Source: Cyclobacteriaceae bacterium (GTDB taxonomy: Bacteria > Bacteroidota > Bacteroidia > Cytophagales > Cyclobacteriaceae). From it: DNA of 64,000 nucleotides. The stretch is from contig JANQKF010000008.1 in NCBI GenBank assembly GCA_028281285.1, positions 155,505 to 219,504 on the forward strand, given 5' to 3'. The position numbers and the translations under genes were made by a program. Under the pieces are notes generated by a model that made no database searches, was not told where the DNA came from, and saw nothing but the letters and a program-made list of their open reading frames with translations. Each line of letters opens with the position of its first letter. The first letter of the stretch is position 1. Positions 8,101-19,000 of the stretch are shown here, piece by piece.

Positions 8101-9179
8101 AGCGCTGTTTCCAGCTTAAATTTTTTATTTCTAATCAGTAAGAGCAGATAATACTGAACTCCTACAATCAGTGTTCCTAACAGCAGATGTATTGGTTGAA
8201 CAAAAGCAGGCACACCAAAATATGCCATAATCACACCACTAAGAATCTCAATCAGAATTATCGAGATCAATAGCAATGTCGGCCATCTTAACGGCTCAGA
8301 TACCTGTTCCTTGCGAATCAGTAAAAACACCAAATACAGGTGTATACCCAATAGCAAGATGGAGTATGAACGATGTATCAAAAACTCAATCCCCAGGTTC
8401 TTGATCCATTCTGATCGGGCCAGTTCTTTGGCTACCAAATCAATGGCTTCTCTTACCTGTGTACCAAGAACGATCTGAATTACACTCAACGCCAAACAGA
8501 CAATCACGACCCACTGAATTCTATTTCGATTCTGAAGTTCAACCTCAACAATACTTCTCTTAGATCGATAGTGCACGTAGATCAATAGCAACACAATAAG
8601 TATTGCCAACAACATGTGCACGGTGATCATCCATTGAAGTAAATTGGTGGATACTACCACCGAACCGATCCAGCCTTGGAAGCCGACCAATACAAATGCA
8701 ATAAATGAAAGAACGACTATCGTTTTATCAACCTTTCGGTACCTCAATGAGAACACGAATGTTCCAAAAATCAAGATGCCGATAATCGCCCCGATCAGGC
8801 GATTCACATATTCTGTCCAGGTTTTGGTTGCGTTGAAGTCTTCCTCTTCCAAAATGGAAGGATCATTCTTCACCTGGTCAGCGAGCTCATTGAACCCGAG
8901 AGCTGTCAAGTAGTTGGCGAACCTTACATTCTTTTCAGCTCGTTGTTGAGAATAAATCTCTTTATAGTCTTCCGGAAGCTGACTTACCTCTGTTGGGGGT
9001 ACCCAACTCCCGAAACATTTTGGCCAATCGGGACATCCCATCCCTGAGCCGGTACTTCTCACAATTCCCCCTACTAAAATCAGCAGGTAAACTGCAATGA
9101 TCGTGACGGCACTAAACCGCCTAAAGAGCCTGCCCTTAATGAGCTCCGTGCCCGTGTTCGAGGTGCTCTCCTGTTTCAT
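8097..9179 (-). CDS. ctaA: Heme A synthase (COX15/CtaA family)
   Basis: The protein has 360 residues and eight TM segments. The first periplasmic loop carries a cysteine pair in GMGCPDWPKCFG and is long and charged. It oxidises heme O to heme A. The only plausible start is the ATG at 9179, which lies 44 bases inside ctaD in another frame; no in-frame ATG, GTG or TTG occurs between the ctaD stop and the first TM helix, so the overlap looks genuine. Such a long overlap suggests strong translational coupling of heme A synthesis to subunit I. Confidence 0.93.
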   Translation of the reverse strand: MKQESTSNTGTELIKGRLFRRFSAVTIIAVYLLILVGGIVRSTGSGMGCPDWPKCFGSWVPPTEVSQLPEDYKEIYSQQRAEKNVRFANYLTALGFNELADQVKNDPSILEEEDFNATKTWTEYVNRLIGAIIGILIFGTFVFSLRYRKVDKTIVVLSFIAFVLVGFQGWIGSVVVSTNLLQWMITVHMLLAILIVLLLIYVHYRSKRSIVEVELQNRNRIQWVVIVCLALSVIQIVLGTQVREAIDLVAKELARSEWIKNLGIEFLIHRSYSILLLGIHLYLVFLLIRKEQVSEPLRWPTLLLISIILIEILSGVIMAYFGVPAFVQPIHLLLGTLIVGVQYYLLLLIRNKKFKLETAL

Positions 9180-11028
9180 CCACTACCATCTCTTCTATCT
9201 CTTTCTCCAATGCAATCTCATCATTCTCATGTGGAAGATTAGACTCCATAGTTTGTGAGAAAGGAACTGTCTGAGGAATAAAATCCTCCTTCGCTCCTGG
9301 CTTACTGTAATCGTAAGGCCATCTGTACACCGCTGGAATTTCTCCAGGCCAGTTTCCGTGACCAGGATTCCTTGGTGTAGTCCACTCCAATGTGTTTGAT
9401 CTCCATGGGTTAGCCGGAGCCTTCTTACCACGGAAGATGCTATAAATGAAGTTGAACAAGAATATAAACTGAGCCACAAACGTGATGGCTGCAGCCGTAC
9501 TTATAAATGCATTTAAATCGGTGAAACCGCTGAATGCATCAAAATTCGTGAATGAATAATATCTTCTTGGGAACCCGGCAATACCGATATAGTGCATTGG
9601 GAAGAACACCAGATACACTCCCACGAAAGTGATCCAGAAATGTACGTACCCCAGTTTCGCATCCATCATACGACCAAACATCTTCGGGAACCAGTGGTAC
9701 ACACCGGCTACCATTCCAAAGAAAGACGCTGATCCCATTACCAAATGGAAGTGAGCCACAACGAAGTAGGTATCGTGCAATTGGATATCAATAGCGGAGT
9801 TACCGAGCGCTATACCCGTCACACCTCCGGATATGAATACCGAAACCAATCCGATTGAGAATAGCATGGCCGGTGTAAATACAATGTTACCTCGCCACAA
9901 GGTGGTTAGGTAGTTAAATACTTTTACTGCCGAAGGTATTGCAATAATCAAGGTCAGGAACATGAAAATAGATCCAAGGAATGGATTCAGTCCTGACACG
10001 AACATATGGTGTGCCCATACAATAAATGAAAGCACAGTAATCCCCAGCATAGAAATTACCATTGCCTTATAACCGAAAATCGGTTTTCTCGAATTTGTCG
10101 AAATAATCTCAGATGTAATACCTAGAGCGGGCAGAAGTACGATGTATACTTCAGGGTGCCCTAAGAACCAGAATAAATGCTGATAGAGTATTGGACTACC
10201 GCCAACGTTCGGTAAGGCCTCACCTTGAATATATATTTCTGATAGGTAAAAACTGGTTCCGAAACTTCGGTCAAACACTAAAAGCAAAGCCGCTGCAAAC
10301 AAAACCGGGAATGAGAGCACTCCGATAATTGCGGTTAGGAAGAATGCCCAAATTGTTAGAGGCAACTTCCACATTGACATCCCCTTTGTTCTAAGGTTGA
10401 TGATTGTAGTGATGTAGTTGATACCCCCCAACAGTGATGAAACGATAAAGAACACCATGGCCACGAGCCATAAAGTCATACCGAGTCCCGAACCTTGCAT
10501 GGCTTGTGGTAAGGCACTCAGCGGTGGATAGACCACCCATCCTCCCGAAGCAGGACCTGTTTCTATCAATAAGGAAATGAACATGATCACACTGGAAAGG
10601 AAGAAGAACCAGTATGAAAGCATATTCATAAAGCCAGAGGCCATATCCCTTGCTCCTATCTGAAGTGGAATTAGGAAATTTGAAAAAGTACCACTCAACC
10701 CTGCCGTTAATACAAAGAATACCATAATGGTACCGTGCATTGTCACCAAAGCCAAGTAGAACTCTGGATCCAGTTTTCCTTCAGGAGTGATCCATTTACC
10801 CAAAAGTGGTTCTAGCCATCCCAAATCTGCATCTGGGAAACCAAGTTGCATTCTGAATATTGCTGAGAACGCCCCTCCAATTACTGCCCAGAAAATACCG
10901 GTGATCAGGAATTGCTTAGCAATCACCTTGTGGTCGGTACAGAAAATATAATTCGTTATGAAGTTACCCTTATGATGCTCGTGATCGTGGTGATCGTGCG
11001 AGTCAATATGTGCTTCTGCTGTTGCCAT
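9136..11028 (-). CDS. ctaD: Cytochrome c oxidase subunit I (aa3-type)
   Basis: The protein has 630 residues with the twelve-helix core and extended tails. The active-site motif WFLGHPEVYIVLLPALG holds the His-Tyr pair, and DTYFVVAHFHLVMG holds the heme A and heme a3 ligands. NFLIPLQIGARDM is the D-channel region. It reduces oxygen to water and pumps protons. The N terminus is His-rich (HIDSHDHHDHEHH) and the C terminus ends in HLEHGHGAH; both are low-complexity additions. It lies 29 bases after ctaC. Confidence 0.97.
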   Translation of the reverse strand: MATAEAHIDSHDHHDHEHHKGNFITNYIFCTDHKVIAKQFLITGIFWAVIGGAFSAIFRMQLGFPDADLGWLEPLLGKWITPEGKLDPEFYLALVTMHGTIMVFFVLTAGLSGTFSNFLIPLQIGARDMASGFMNMLSYWFFFLSSVIMFISLLIETGPASGGWVVYPPLSALPQAMQGSGLGMTLWLVAMVFFIVSSLLGGINYITTIINLRTKGMSMWKLPLTIWAFFLTAIIGVLSFPVLFAAALLLVFDRSFGTSFYLSEIYIQGEALPNVGGSPILYQHLFWFLGHPEVYIVLLPALGITSEIISTNSRKPIFGYKAMVISMLGITVLSFIVWAHHMFVSGLNPFLGSIFMFLTLIIAIPSAVKVFNYLTTLWRGNIVFTPAMLFSIGLVSVFISGGVTGIALGNSAIDIQLHDTYFVVAHFHLVMGSASFFGMVAGVYHWFPKMFGRMMDAKLGYVHFWITFVGVYLVFFPMHYIGIAGFPRRYYSFTNFDAFSGFTDLNAFISTAAAITFVAQFIFLFNFIYSIFRGKKAPANPWRSNTLEWTTPRNPGHGNWPGEIPAVYRWPYDYSKPGAKEDFIPQTVPFSQTMESNLPHENDEIALEKEIEEMVVDETGEHLEHGHGAH

Positions 11029-11057
11029 GTCTTAGTATTAGTTAAGGATACCTATTC

Positions 11058-12098
11058 TTATTCGTTGCTTCGGGTTGAAATCATTGCCAATTCCTTCAAA
11101 TTGTCCGGAACTTGAGACATAAAATCTGGATTTTTCTTCAAGAAGGATTCCTGCTCTGCTTTCCACTTATCATATTCTTCCGGTTCCATCACAATCACAT
11201 TTTTCTTCATTGAAAAATGACCTCTTCCACAAATCTCGGTACAAGCCAATTCGTAGTTGAATTCCTGATCTCCAAGCTCGTCTCTCATTTCCTGAGTAGT
11301 CTTGGTTGCAGTAAACTTAAATTGAGTAGGCATACCCGGAACTGCATCCATCTTCAACCTAAAGTGGGGAAGGAAAACACTGTGAAGTACATCCCTTGCC
11401 CTGATTTTCAAAATGATTTCTCTCCCCTTTGGAATAACAAGATCCCTGTAGATGAAATCATCAAAATTCGCTCTGTCAGTGAAGTCCATTCCATGTTGGT
11501 TGCCATTCGCATCGCTGATCAATCGATAGTCATAGTCACCTACTTGGTTGTCCATTCCACCATATCTCAAAGACCAGGCAAACTGGTAGCCCATCACTTC
11601 GATCTGCTCCGCGTCATCGCTCGCAGGTGCCATAATATCAGTCCAGGCCAACCATCCGGTGATTACCAACCAAGTCAATACAATGGCCGGAACACCCGTC
11701 CATAGATATTCCAACTGATTATTGTGCGGATAGAAGAGTGCTTTTCTATCTTCCTTATATCTGTATTTATAGCCAAATACAAATAGGAGGATGTGAGTGA
11801 CAATGAAGACCGCACCAATGATATTGATTGTTCTCCAGAACAATTTATCAGTCAATTCTCCATGAATTGAGGCTACCGGTGGATCATATAGATCAAAGTA
11901 CTGGATAGAGTACCATCCTAACAATCCAAAGCCAATCACCATAAAGAGCACTCCCAAGACAGCATTCACATTGTTGCTACCTGTCACACGCCTCTCGTCA
12001 GAACCCTTTACGATATTGATCAGTCGACTAATTCTGAAAATCAAAAGAAGGATTCCCAGAACAAGAAATACCGCGATTAAAATATAGAACCCGAACAT
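11058..12098 (-). CDS. ctaC: Cytochrome c oxidase subunit II
   Basis: The protein has 346 residues. The CuA site is complete (ACTEICGRGHFSMKKN, giving two Cys, Glu, His and Met). The family usually has two TM helices; here an extra N-terminal helix (MFGFYILIAVFLVLGILLLIF) precedes them, so three are predicted, as in several Bacteroidota. No cytochrome c domain is fused at the C terminus, so electrons must come from a separate carrier, probably the ActE or ActA heme of the neighbouring complex. The start is ATG with a purine-rich leader. Confidence 0.95.
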   Translation of the reverse strand: MFGFYILIAVFLVLGILLLIFRISRLINIVKGSDERRVTGSNNVNAVLGVLFMVIGFGLLGWYSIQYFDLYDPPVASIHGELTDKLFWRTINIIGAVFIVTHILLFVFGYKYRYKEDRKALFYPHNNQLEYLWTGVPAIVLTWLVITGWLAWTDIMAPASDDAEQIEVMGYQFAWSLRYGGMDNQVGDYDYRLISDANGNQHGMDFTDRANFDDFIYRDLVIPKGREIILKIRARDVLHSVFLPHFRLKMDAVPGMPTQFKFTATKTTQEMRDELGDQEFNYELACTEICGRGHFSMKKNVIVMEPEEYDKWKAEQESFLKKNPDFMSQVPDNLKELAMISTRSNE

Positions 12099-12116
12099 AT
12101 CTTCTCTTTATCTCTT

Positions 12117-13526
12117 TTAAATATGGTGATGTTTCGCTTCTTCCAACATTGGGTGATTTTTAGGTACCAAAGCATTTTTGGCAAGTGCAGTCAATGTCAC
12201 AAACATAAACGCAGACCCAAATACGAGGAAGGTACCCATTTCGGTTAGTCCGAAATGACCAGACTCACCCATTGTACCCGGAGTAACCATTAGATAGAAA
12301 TCAATCCAGTGACCAATAATCACTACGGTACAAGCAATCTTTAAGAACACAAACAAACGCTTCGCATCTCTGGTCATTAGGATCAGGAATGGGAAGAAGA
12401 AGTTCATGAAAATATTAGCAAAGAAGAATGGTGCATACTTGTCGCTCATCAAACGCTCAACGAAATACACTGACTCTTCCGGAATATTGGCATAGTAAAT
12501 CAATAGAAACTGTGAAAACCAGATGTAAGTCCAGAAAATGGAGAAGGCAAAAACAAACTTTCCAAGATCATGGATCTGACTCATGTTCACATTCGGGAAG
12601 TATCCCGCTTCCTTGAGGAACACTACCGCTAGGGTAATGAATGCAAGTCCTGTAACAAACCAGCTTGCGAATACATACCATCCAAACATAGTAGAGAACC
12701 AATGTGTGTCAATTGACATCACCCAGTCCCAGGCTGAAATTGAAGAAGTTACCGCAAAAATCACAAGGAAGATTGCTGAGATACTTCTCATTTTTCTCCA
12801 GTAGCTATGACCACCCAATTCATCTTCTACCAATGAAAGAGACCTTAACTTTCTGAACAAGAATACCCAAACACCAAAGAATACCACCATTCTCAATAGG
12901 TAGAAAATTGGCAATCCATCGGTCGACATTCCAGGTCCGAAGAAGAACCCTTTCTTTCCATCAATCAATGCATCATAATTGGGACTTGCAGGATCATAGA
13001 GATCGTGGTGAGTCCAATGGAAAATATCTCCTTTCACCAGGAAGAAAAGTACAATCATCAACACCCCTGCATAAGGCAACCAATGCGCCATTGAAAGCGG
13101 CACTCTAATAATATATGCCGACCAACCTGCTTGTGCTGCGTATTGAATCGCAAAGAAGAACAGCCCGATAAGTGCCAGTCCGACAAAATATACATTGTTG
13201 ATCCAGAGATCAGCCTTCAACCGGCTAAACCAGCCTTTTTCTCCATGACCTCCGCCATGACCATCAGCCTCGGCACCATGTCCTGCATCTGCCGCTCCAT
13301 GGTCATCACCTTGATCATGGTCACCCTCGGTGTCATGATCTCCGGCTTCTTCATGTCCGGTATCTGCTACTTGCTCGGTGTGAGTACCTTCGTCACCATG
13401 CTCTTCACCATGGCCTTTTGGCTGAAAAATATTTCCGAGAATGATTAATACAACTCCTAGAATTGCAGCAATGAAAATCTTCTTTCTTATGCCGGGATTA
13501 AAATCAAATCTTTCTTCTGACATCAT
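12117..13526 (-). CDS. actF: Alternative complex III quinone-binding subunit ActF
   Basis: The protein has 469 residues and ten predicted TM segments in an NrfD/PsrC-like arrangement, paralogous to ActC. Residues roughly 38-95 are an unusual periplasmic insertion rich in His, Asp, Glu and Gly (for example HGGGHGEKG). ActF helps form the membrane arm of the quinol:electron acceptor oxidoreductase. It lies 19 bases upstream of ctaC, so complex III and the oxidase are transcribed together. Start is MMSEERF; the second ATG is an alternative. Confidence 0.93.
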   Translation of the reverse strand: MMSEERFDFNPGIRKKIFIAAILGVVLIILGNIFQPKGHGEEHGDEGTHTEQVADTGHEEAGDHDTEGDHDQGDDHGAADAGHGAEADGHGGGHGEKGWFSRLKADLWINNVYFVGLALIGLFFFAIQYAAQAGWSAYIIRVPLSMAHWLPYAGVLMIVLFFLVKGDIFHWTHHDLYDPASPNYDALIDGKKGFFFGPGMSTDGLPIFYLLRMVVFFGVWVFLFRKLRSLSLVEDELGGHSYWRKMRSISAIFLVIFAVTSSISAWDWVMSIDTHWFSTMFGWYVFASWFVTGLAFITLAVVFLKEAGYFPNVNMSQIHDLGKFVFAFSIFWTYIWFSQFLLIYYANIPEESVYFVERLMSDKYAPFFFANIFMNFFFPFLILMTRDAKRLFVFLKIACTVVIIGHWIDFYLMVTPGTMGESGHFGLTEMGTFLVFGSAFMFVTLTALAKNALVPKNHPMLEEAKHHHI

Positions 13527-13534
13527 CTAAAAAA

Positions 13535-14161
13535 TTACTGCTGTTGAAGCTGTTTAACATACTTAACTATTTTCCATCGCTTCTCAGGACTTAGCTGAGA
13601 ACCATGTGCTCCCATCCTTCTAATGCCATATGTAATTACATGGAATACATGTCCTTCTGAGAGGTCTCTCTGTGCCGGAGCGGTATATGATGGGATTCCT
13701 AAATATACAGGAGCAACCGGACCATCGGCTTTTCCTGTTTTACCATGACAATGGTCACAGTACAATTCGTAGAGTCGTTTGCCCTCGGCAAGAATAGCCG
13801 GACTATCCGGAAGTGGGTTCGGAATCTGAGCGGCTAACTCCACATCATCCTTACCCAATCGGTAAGGCAACATTCCATTTCCGGTTCTTCTCACTGTTCC
13901 TTCCACTGGAGTTAACACATTTTGTTCATAGGGATTGTTCGGGTTGGAATTGTAAAATTCTCCTAATCCATCCTCACGGTTGCTCAACCATGAGCCGGCA
14001 TCCTTGTCCTTGATTTGAGTCAATGGCTCATAAGGTACTGAGTGATACATTTGAGGAGCGAATTCCAATCCCGGATCATCTCCACCTGCCTTACAGGCAC
14101 CCAATGACACCAAGGCTATGATTGCTAAAGCTGCTTTATATCTTCTTGACATGGTCATCAA
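13535..14161 (-). CDS. actE: Alternative complex III monoheme cytochrome c lipoprotein ActE
   Basis: The protein has 208 residues. A signal peptide ends in the lipobox LVSLGAC, so it is anchored in the membrane through a lipid. One heme site is visible (CDHCHGKTGKADGP), with a likely distal Met in YGIRRMGAHG. In structures of this complex ActE is the monoheme subunit near the oxidase and passes electrons to subunit II. Start may be the first, second or fourth codon, all Met; MSRRYKAAL makes the most normal signal peptide. Confidence 0.94.
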   Translation of the reverse strand: MMTMSRRYKAALAIIALVSLGACKAGGDDPGLEFAPQMYHSVPYEPLTQIKDKDAGSWLSNREDGLGEFYNSNPNNPYEQNVLTPVEGTVRRTGNGMLPYRLGKDDVELAAQIPNPLPDSPAILAEGKRLYELYCDHCHGKTGKADGPVAPVYLGIPSYTAPAQRDLSEGHVFHVITYGIRRMGAHGSQLSPEKRWKIVKYVKQLQQQ

Positions 14162-14166
14162 TTAGC

Positions 14167-14700
14167 TTAGTCTTCTACTTCTTTATCGTTTACTTCAACA
14201 GCTCCTGAGTCTTTCAGAATACTGTTGATTTTATCGGCTTCAACCCCTCTGTTCTTACCCAAATCAATCGCCATTACATGCTTGTCATCTGTGATTCTGA
14301 GATCAAGCATCTTAGGGTCTTTCCAAGGTTTTAGATCACTGGCAACCAGGAATGTACCTACCATACCAAAAGCGGCAAGTAATACTGTCATCTCAAAGGT
14401 CACTGGAATGAAATCAGGAAAGGCCACGTGGTTTTTACCACCAATAATCATTGGCCAATCTACCCCAAGCATCCATACCTGCATGATTACCGCGAGCGTA
14501 GTTCCTAACGCACCAAACATAAAGGCTGCTATGGGAAGACGTGATCTTTTATACCCCAATTCTTCATCAAGCCCGTGAACCGGAAATGGAGTGTAGACTT
14601 CATCAATCTTCACACCCGCTCCTCTCACGGACTTTACTGCTTTCAACAGTACGTCCTCATCATCATAAACACCGAGAACAAAATTTCTTGAATCACTCAT
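14167..14700 (-). CDS. actD: Alternative complex III subunit ActD (DUF3341)
   Basis: The protein has 177 residues: a small soluble N-terminal domain (NFVLGVYDDEDVLLKAVKSV), then two TM helices, then a C-terminal cytoplasmic or periplasmic domain. This is the DUF3341 pattern of ActD. It is a peripheral stabilising subunit with no known cofactor. The gene starts four bases after actC and is six bases before actE. Confidence 0.92.
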   Translation of the reverse strand: MSDSRNFVLGVYDDEDVLLKAVKSVRGAGVKIDEVYTPFPVHGLDEELGYKRSRLPIAAFMFGALGTTLAVIMQVWMLGVDWPMIIGGKNHVAFPDFIPVTFEMTVLLAAFGMVGTFLVASDLKPWKDPKMLDLRITDDKHVMAIDLGKNRGVEADKINSILKDSGAVEVNDKEVED

Positions 14701-14704
14701 AGTC

Positions 14705-16066
14705 TTATGCCGTTTTTTCTGATGAAGATTTCACAATACTTTTTACTTCCGCCATGTTGATCACCGGGAAGAACTTGGCGAACAACAGGAATGCGCTGAA
14801 GAACAATCCAAATGTGAACAAGTACACTCCGATATCGTAGATCGTTGGGTAGAACATCACCCATGACGATGGGAGGTAATCCCTGTGCAGTGACGTCACG
14901 ATAATCACGAATCGTTCGAACCACATACCAATGTTCACTACTATAGATAGTATAAACGTTGCTGCAATACTGGTTCTGATCTTCTTGATCCAGAACAGCT
15001 GCGGAGAAATCACATTACAAGTCATCATGGCCCAGTATGCCATCCAATAAGGACCTTGCATACGGTTAAAGAAGGCGTATTGCTCGGCAGGTACACCTGA
15101 GTACCATGAAATAAAGAACTCCGTGATATATGCGATACCCACAATCGAACCGGTCACAATGATGATGATGTTCATCAGTTCTATATGTTCAATTGTGATG
15201 TAGTCTTCTAGTTTAAATACTTTCCTTGTCACCAACATCAGAGTCAATACCATGGCGAATCCGGAGAAGATCGCTCCTGCAACGAAGTATGGTGGGAAGA
15301 TGGTGGTGTGCCAACCCGGAATAACCGAGGTAGCAAAGTCAAAGGATACGATAGTGTGTACTGAAAGTACCAGAGGAGTTGCGAGCCCTGCAAGAATCAA
15401 GGAAACCGACTCATATCTTGACCAGGTCTTAGCAGCCCCGTCCCAGCCTAAGCTAAGCGCACCATATATCTTTCTTCTGATTCCGGTTGCTCTGTCTCGA
15501 ATGGTAGCAAAATCAGGAACGAGTCCCAGATACCAGAAAACCAGGGAAACAGAGAAATAAGTTGAGATTGCAAACACGTCCCAAAGAAGAGGTGAGTTAA
15601 AGTTCACCCATAACGATCCGAATGTATTTGGAAGCGGAAGTGCCCAGTAGGCTCCCAACCATGGACGACCCATGTGAAGAATCGGGAACATCGCAGCACA
15701 AATTACTGCGAAAATGGTCATGGCCTCGGAAGCACGATTGATGGCCATTCTCCATTTCTGACGGAAAAGTAGAAGTACTGCTGAAATCAGTGTTCCTGCG
15801 TGACCAATACCAACCCACCAAACGAAGTTAGTGATATCCCAAGCCCAACCTACGGTCTTGTTCAATCCCCACATTCCAATTCCCTCCCAGAGGGTAGCGA
15901 TAACCGCTAAAAGTCCGATGATGAAAACACCACCAGCCACAGTAAAGGCCATGAGCCATGACTTTGATGGCTTACCCTCTACCTGCCGGCAGACGTCTTC
16001 AGTGACATCATGAACGGTTTTGCCGCCTGTAATTAATGGGGTTCTTACGGGTGAAGTAACCTGCAT
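14705..16066 (-). CDS. actC: Alternative complex III NrfD-like quinone-binding subunit ActC
   Basis: The protein has 453 residues with about ten TM helices. NrfD/PsrC-family features include the paired helices around [21 protein letters not shown] and [17 protein letters not shown]. It forms the quinol-oxidising membrane core with ActF. The N terminus ([15 protein letters not shown]) is the usual one for the family. A GC-palindrome-like CTGCCGGCAG lies in the coding sequence at the VCRQV codons but keeps the frame. Confidence 0.95.
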   Translation of the reverse strand: MQVTSPVRTPLITGGKTVHDVTEDVCRQVEGKPSKSWLMAFTVAGGVFIIGLLAVIATLWEGIGMWGLNKTVGWAWDITNFVWWVGIGHAGTLISAVLLLFRQKWRMAINRASEAMTIFAVICAAMFPILHMGRPWLGAYWALPLPNTFGSLWVNFNSPLLWDVFAISTYFSVSLVFWYLGLVPDFATIRDRATGIRRKIYGALSLGWDGAAKTWSRYESVSLILAGLATPLVLSVHTIVSFDFATSVIPGWHTTIFPPYFVAGAIFSGFAMVLTLMLVTRKVFKLEDYITIEHIELMNIIIIVTGSIVGIAYITEFFISWYSGVPAEQYAFFNRMQGPYWMAYWAMMTCNVISPQLFWIKKIRTSIAATFILSIVVNIGMWFERFVIIVTSLHRDYLPSSWVMFYPTIYDIGVYLFTFGLFFSAFLLFAKFFPVINMAEVKSIVKSSSEKTA

Positions 16067-16084
16067 AATTTGTCTATTTAAAAA

Positions 16085-19000
16085 TTAAGCTTCCGTTTTT
16101 TCTTTGTTTCTAATCTTGGTGAAGTACCACACGTTCGGATTCACATTGATCTCCTCCAACACATGGTAAGCTCTCTTCTCTCCTACTTTCACTTCACCAT
16201 CTTTTTCTTTCAAATGAAGTGCTTTAGAGATTTTGCTTTCAGGATCTTTCATGTCTCCGAAGATGATCGCATCTGCAGGACATGCCGAAGCACAAGCCAT
16301 TTCGATTTCACCATCAACCGGTCTTCTGTCTTCTCTCTTAGCTGCCAACTTACCAGCCTGGATTCTCTGTACACACATGGTACATTTCTCCATCACCCCT
16401 CTCGCTCTCACCGTAACATCCGGGTTCAACACCATCTTACCAAGGTCATTGTTCATTGATAAGTTCTTGTCGAACTGCGTATTATCGTGGTATTTGAACC
16501 AGTTGAATCTTCTTACTTTATAAGGACAGTTATTGGCACAATATCTTGTTCCAATACATCTGTTATAAGTCATTTGGTTGAGTCCCTCAGTACTATGAGT
16601 AGTAGCAGCTACCGGACATACAGTCTCACATGGAGCGTTGTTACAGTGCTGACACATCATTGGCTGAAAAGTAACTTCAGGATTGTCTGCTGCAATCTCA
16701 AGCTCTTTCTTCCCTCCTTCAGGATTGGCAGAAGAGTAGTAACGATCAATTCTGATCCAAGCCATTTCCCTTCTGTTCAATACCTCTTCCTTACCTACTA
16801 CAGGAATGTTGTTTTCAGCCTGACAAGCCACTGTACACGCTGAACAACCAGTACAAGAGTTCATGTCAATGGTCAATCCCCAGTGGTGGTTATTGTACTC
16901 ATGACCTTTCCAAAGCGATACCTCACCAGGTGCCACAAATTCTCCACCTTTATATACATGAGGATGCCATCTTCCAGCACCAGTATCATGCTTGTATTCC
17001 TCCAGAGTAGCCTCCTGAATCACATTCTCACGCCCCATATAGGTCTGGTGAGTTTGGGTTTGAGCTATTTTGTACGACTCTTTGGTTCTTTCAACACTAA
17101 CACCGGCAAGTACTGAGTAGAAATTGGCTCCATCCAATTTGGTTACCAATGGATAAGCATTAACACCTACTTCATTACCAACTCTTCCGGCCATTGTTCT
17201 TCCATATCCCAATGCAAGACCTAGCGTTCCAACTGCTTGACCTGGTTGGATCAAAACCGGAACTGACATGGTCTCTCCTCCAACTGTCAGGTTCACTTTT
17301 TCTGTATTTCCTTCTCTCATGGAAATACCTAGCTCATTGGCATCTGCCTGAGACATTGTGATGTAGTTATCCCAAGTCGCTTTGGTCACCGGATCTGACA
17401 TCTCCTGTAACCATGGGTTGTTGCCCTGAGATCCGTCTCCAATTCCTACTGTTGAGTAGATAGCCAGTTGATACTGAGTACTTTCTGCCTTATAGTTAAT
17501 TGCAATGCTACCTGCAGCAGTTGAAGCCGCGGCCGCATCGAATGATAAATTCTTAGAAGATCCTCCTACCTCAAACACACCATCATAAAGTGTCTTATCC
17601 CAGAAAGTCTGGAAGTTTGAAGTATCAGATTGTCTATTGAAAAAATTGCTTCTCCAATTGTCCTGCAGGTAGCTGTAGTACTCTACTGAGTTTCCAGCCC
17701 ATTTCAAGAAGCTCTCAGGAGTCTGACGAGTATCGAAGATTGGTCGGATCGTTGGCTGAACCAAGCTATAGTGACCTTCTTTCAACTCAACATCATTCCA
17801 TTGTTCAAGGAAATGATGGTTCGGAGCCACATACTCTACAGCAGCCGCGGTCTCAGTCATTCGATCTGAAGTAGAAACTGTCAAACCTGCTTTAGCCAAT
17901 CCAGCTGCAACTGATGCACCTTCCGGAGAATCATAAATCGGATTACAGTCTACAAAGAATACCGCGCTATAATTACCAGCATTCAAATCTTTGGCAAACT
18001 GTGCCATGTCTGCATCATTTCCTTTTCTGAAATGAACGGGAGAATCAGTATTGATTGTAGTTCCGTAGTTACCCAACATCGAGTTGATTCCATTCACCAA
18101 TATCTGAATGTTAGGATCATTTGAACCAGCCACTACCAAAGATTCACCTTTGTGCGCCCAAAGCTCGTTTACCGCTTGTTGCATGTGAGTAGCATCGCTA
18201 GCCATTGCGGAAACTCCAGCCTGGCCTGCTTTAGCAGCTATTGCGTTGTACATCGAAACCACCAAAGCACCTTCATCTGTAGGCTTGATTGGGGTTCTGT
18301 AATCTGCATTGGCACCGGTCATTGAAAGATTAGACTCAAACTGGAAGTGTCGAGACATTTCTCTGTGGTGCTCATTAATTTTTCTTGTTTTACTGTATTG
18401 CTTGGTGAATTCTATAGGAGAAATCCATGTTCCCAAGAAATCAGCCCCGATACTCACAATGGTTTTAGCCTTAGAGAAATCATAAGAAGGCACCATGGCC
18501 GTACCAAATGATCTTCTATTACTTTCAGAGATTCCGTAGGCCGAAATCGCATCGTATGTAATGTGCTTCGTAGTCGGGTATTTAGCAATAAACTCGCTTC
18601 CTGCCTTATTAGTAGTCGGGCTTAGAATGGAATTACTGACTAGAGCAATTTGTCCACCTGCAGCAGCTATCTCTTCCAATTTCTCGATCACCTCAGCATC
18701 CAATGTATCCCAGTTGGTGGGTTGACCACCTTTCATTGGGCCTTCAAGTCTTTCCTTATCATAAAGAGAAAGAACTGAAGCTTCAACCTGAGCATTGGTA
18801 CCGCCCATGGTCACGCTCGAGAACTTATTACCTTCAATCTTGATCGGACGGCCTTCCCTGGTTTTAACCACTACGCTAACCGCATCGCCACCGTTAACAT
18901 AGGTAGATGCATAATAATTAGGTATCGAAGGATCAACATCCATCGGCTTATTTAAATAAGGTATAGCCTTTCTTACCGGAGCTTCACAAGCCGCCAACGA

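Noticed and set aside
15978-15995. CTGCCGGCAG palindrome in actC as a repeat insertion
   Set aside because: The frame is kept and the encoded residues fit the protein; it could be ordinary codon use.
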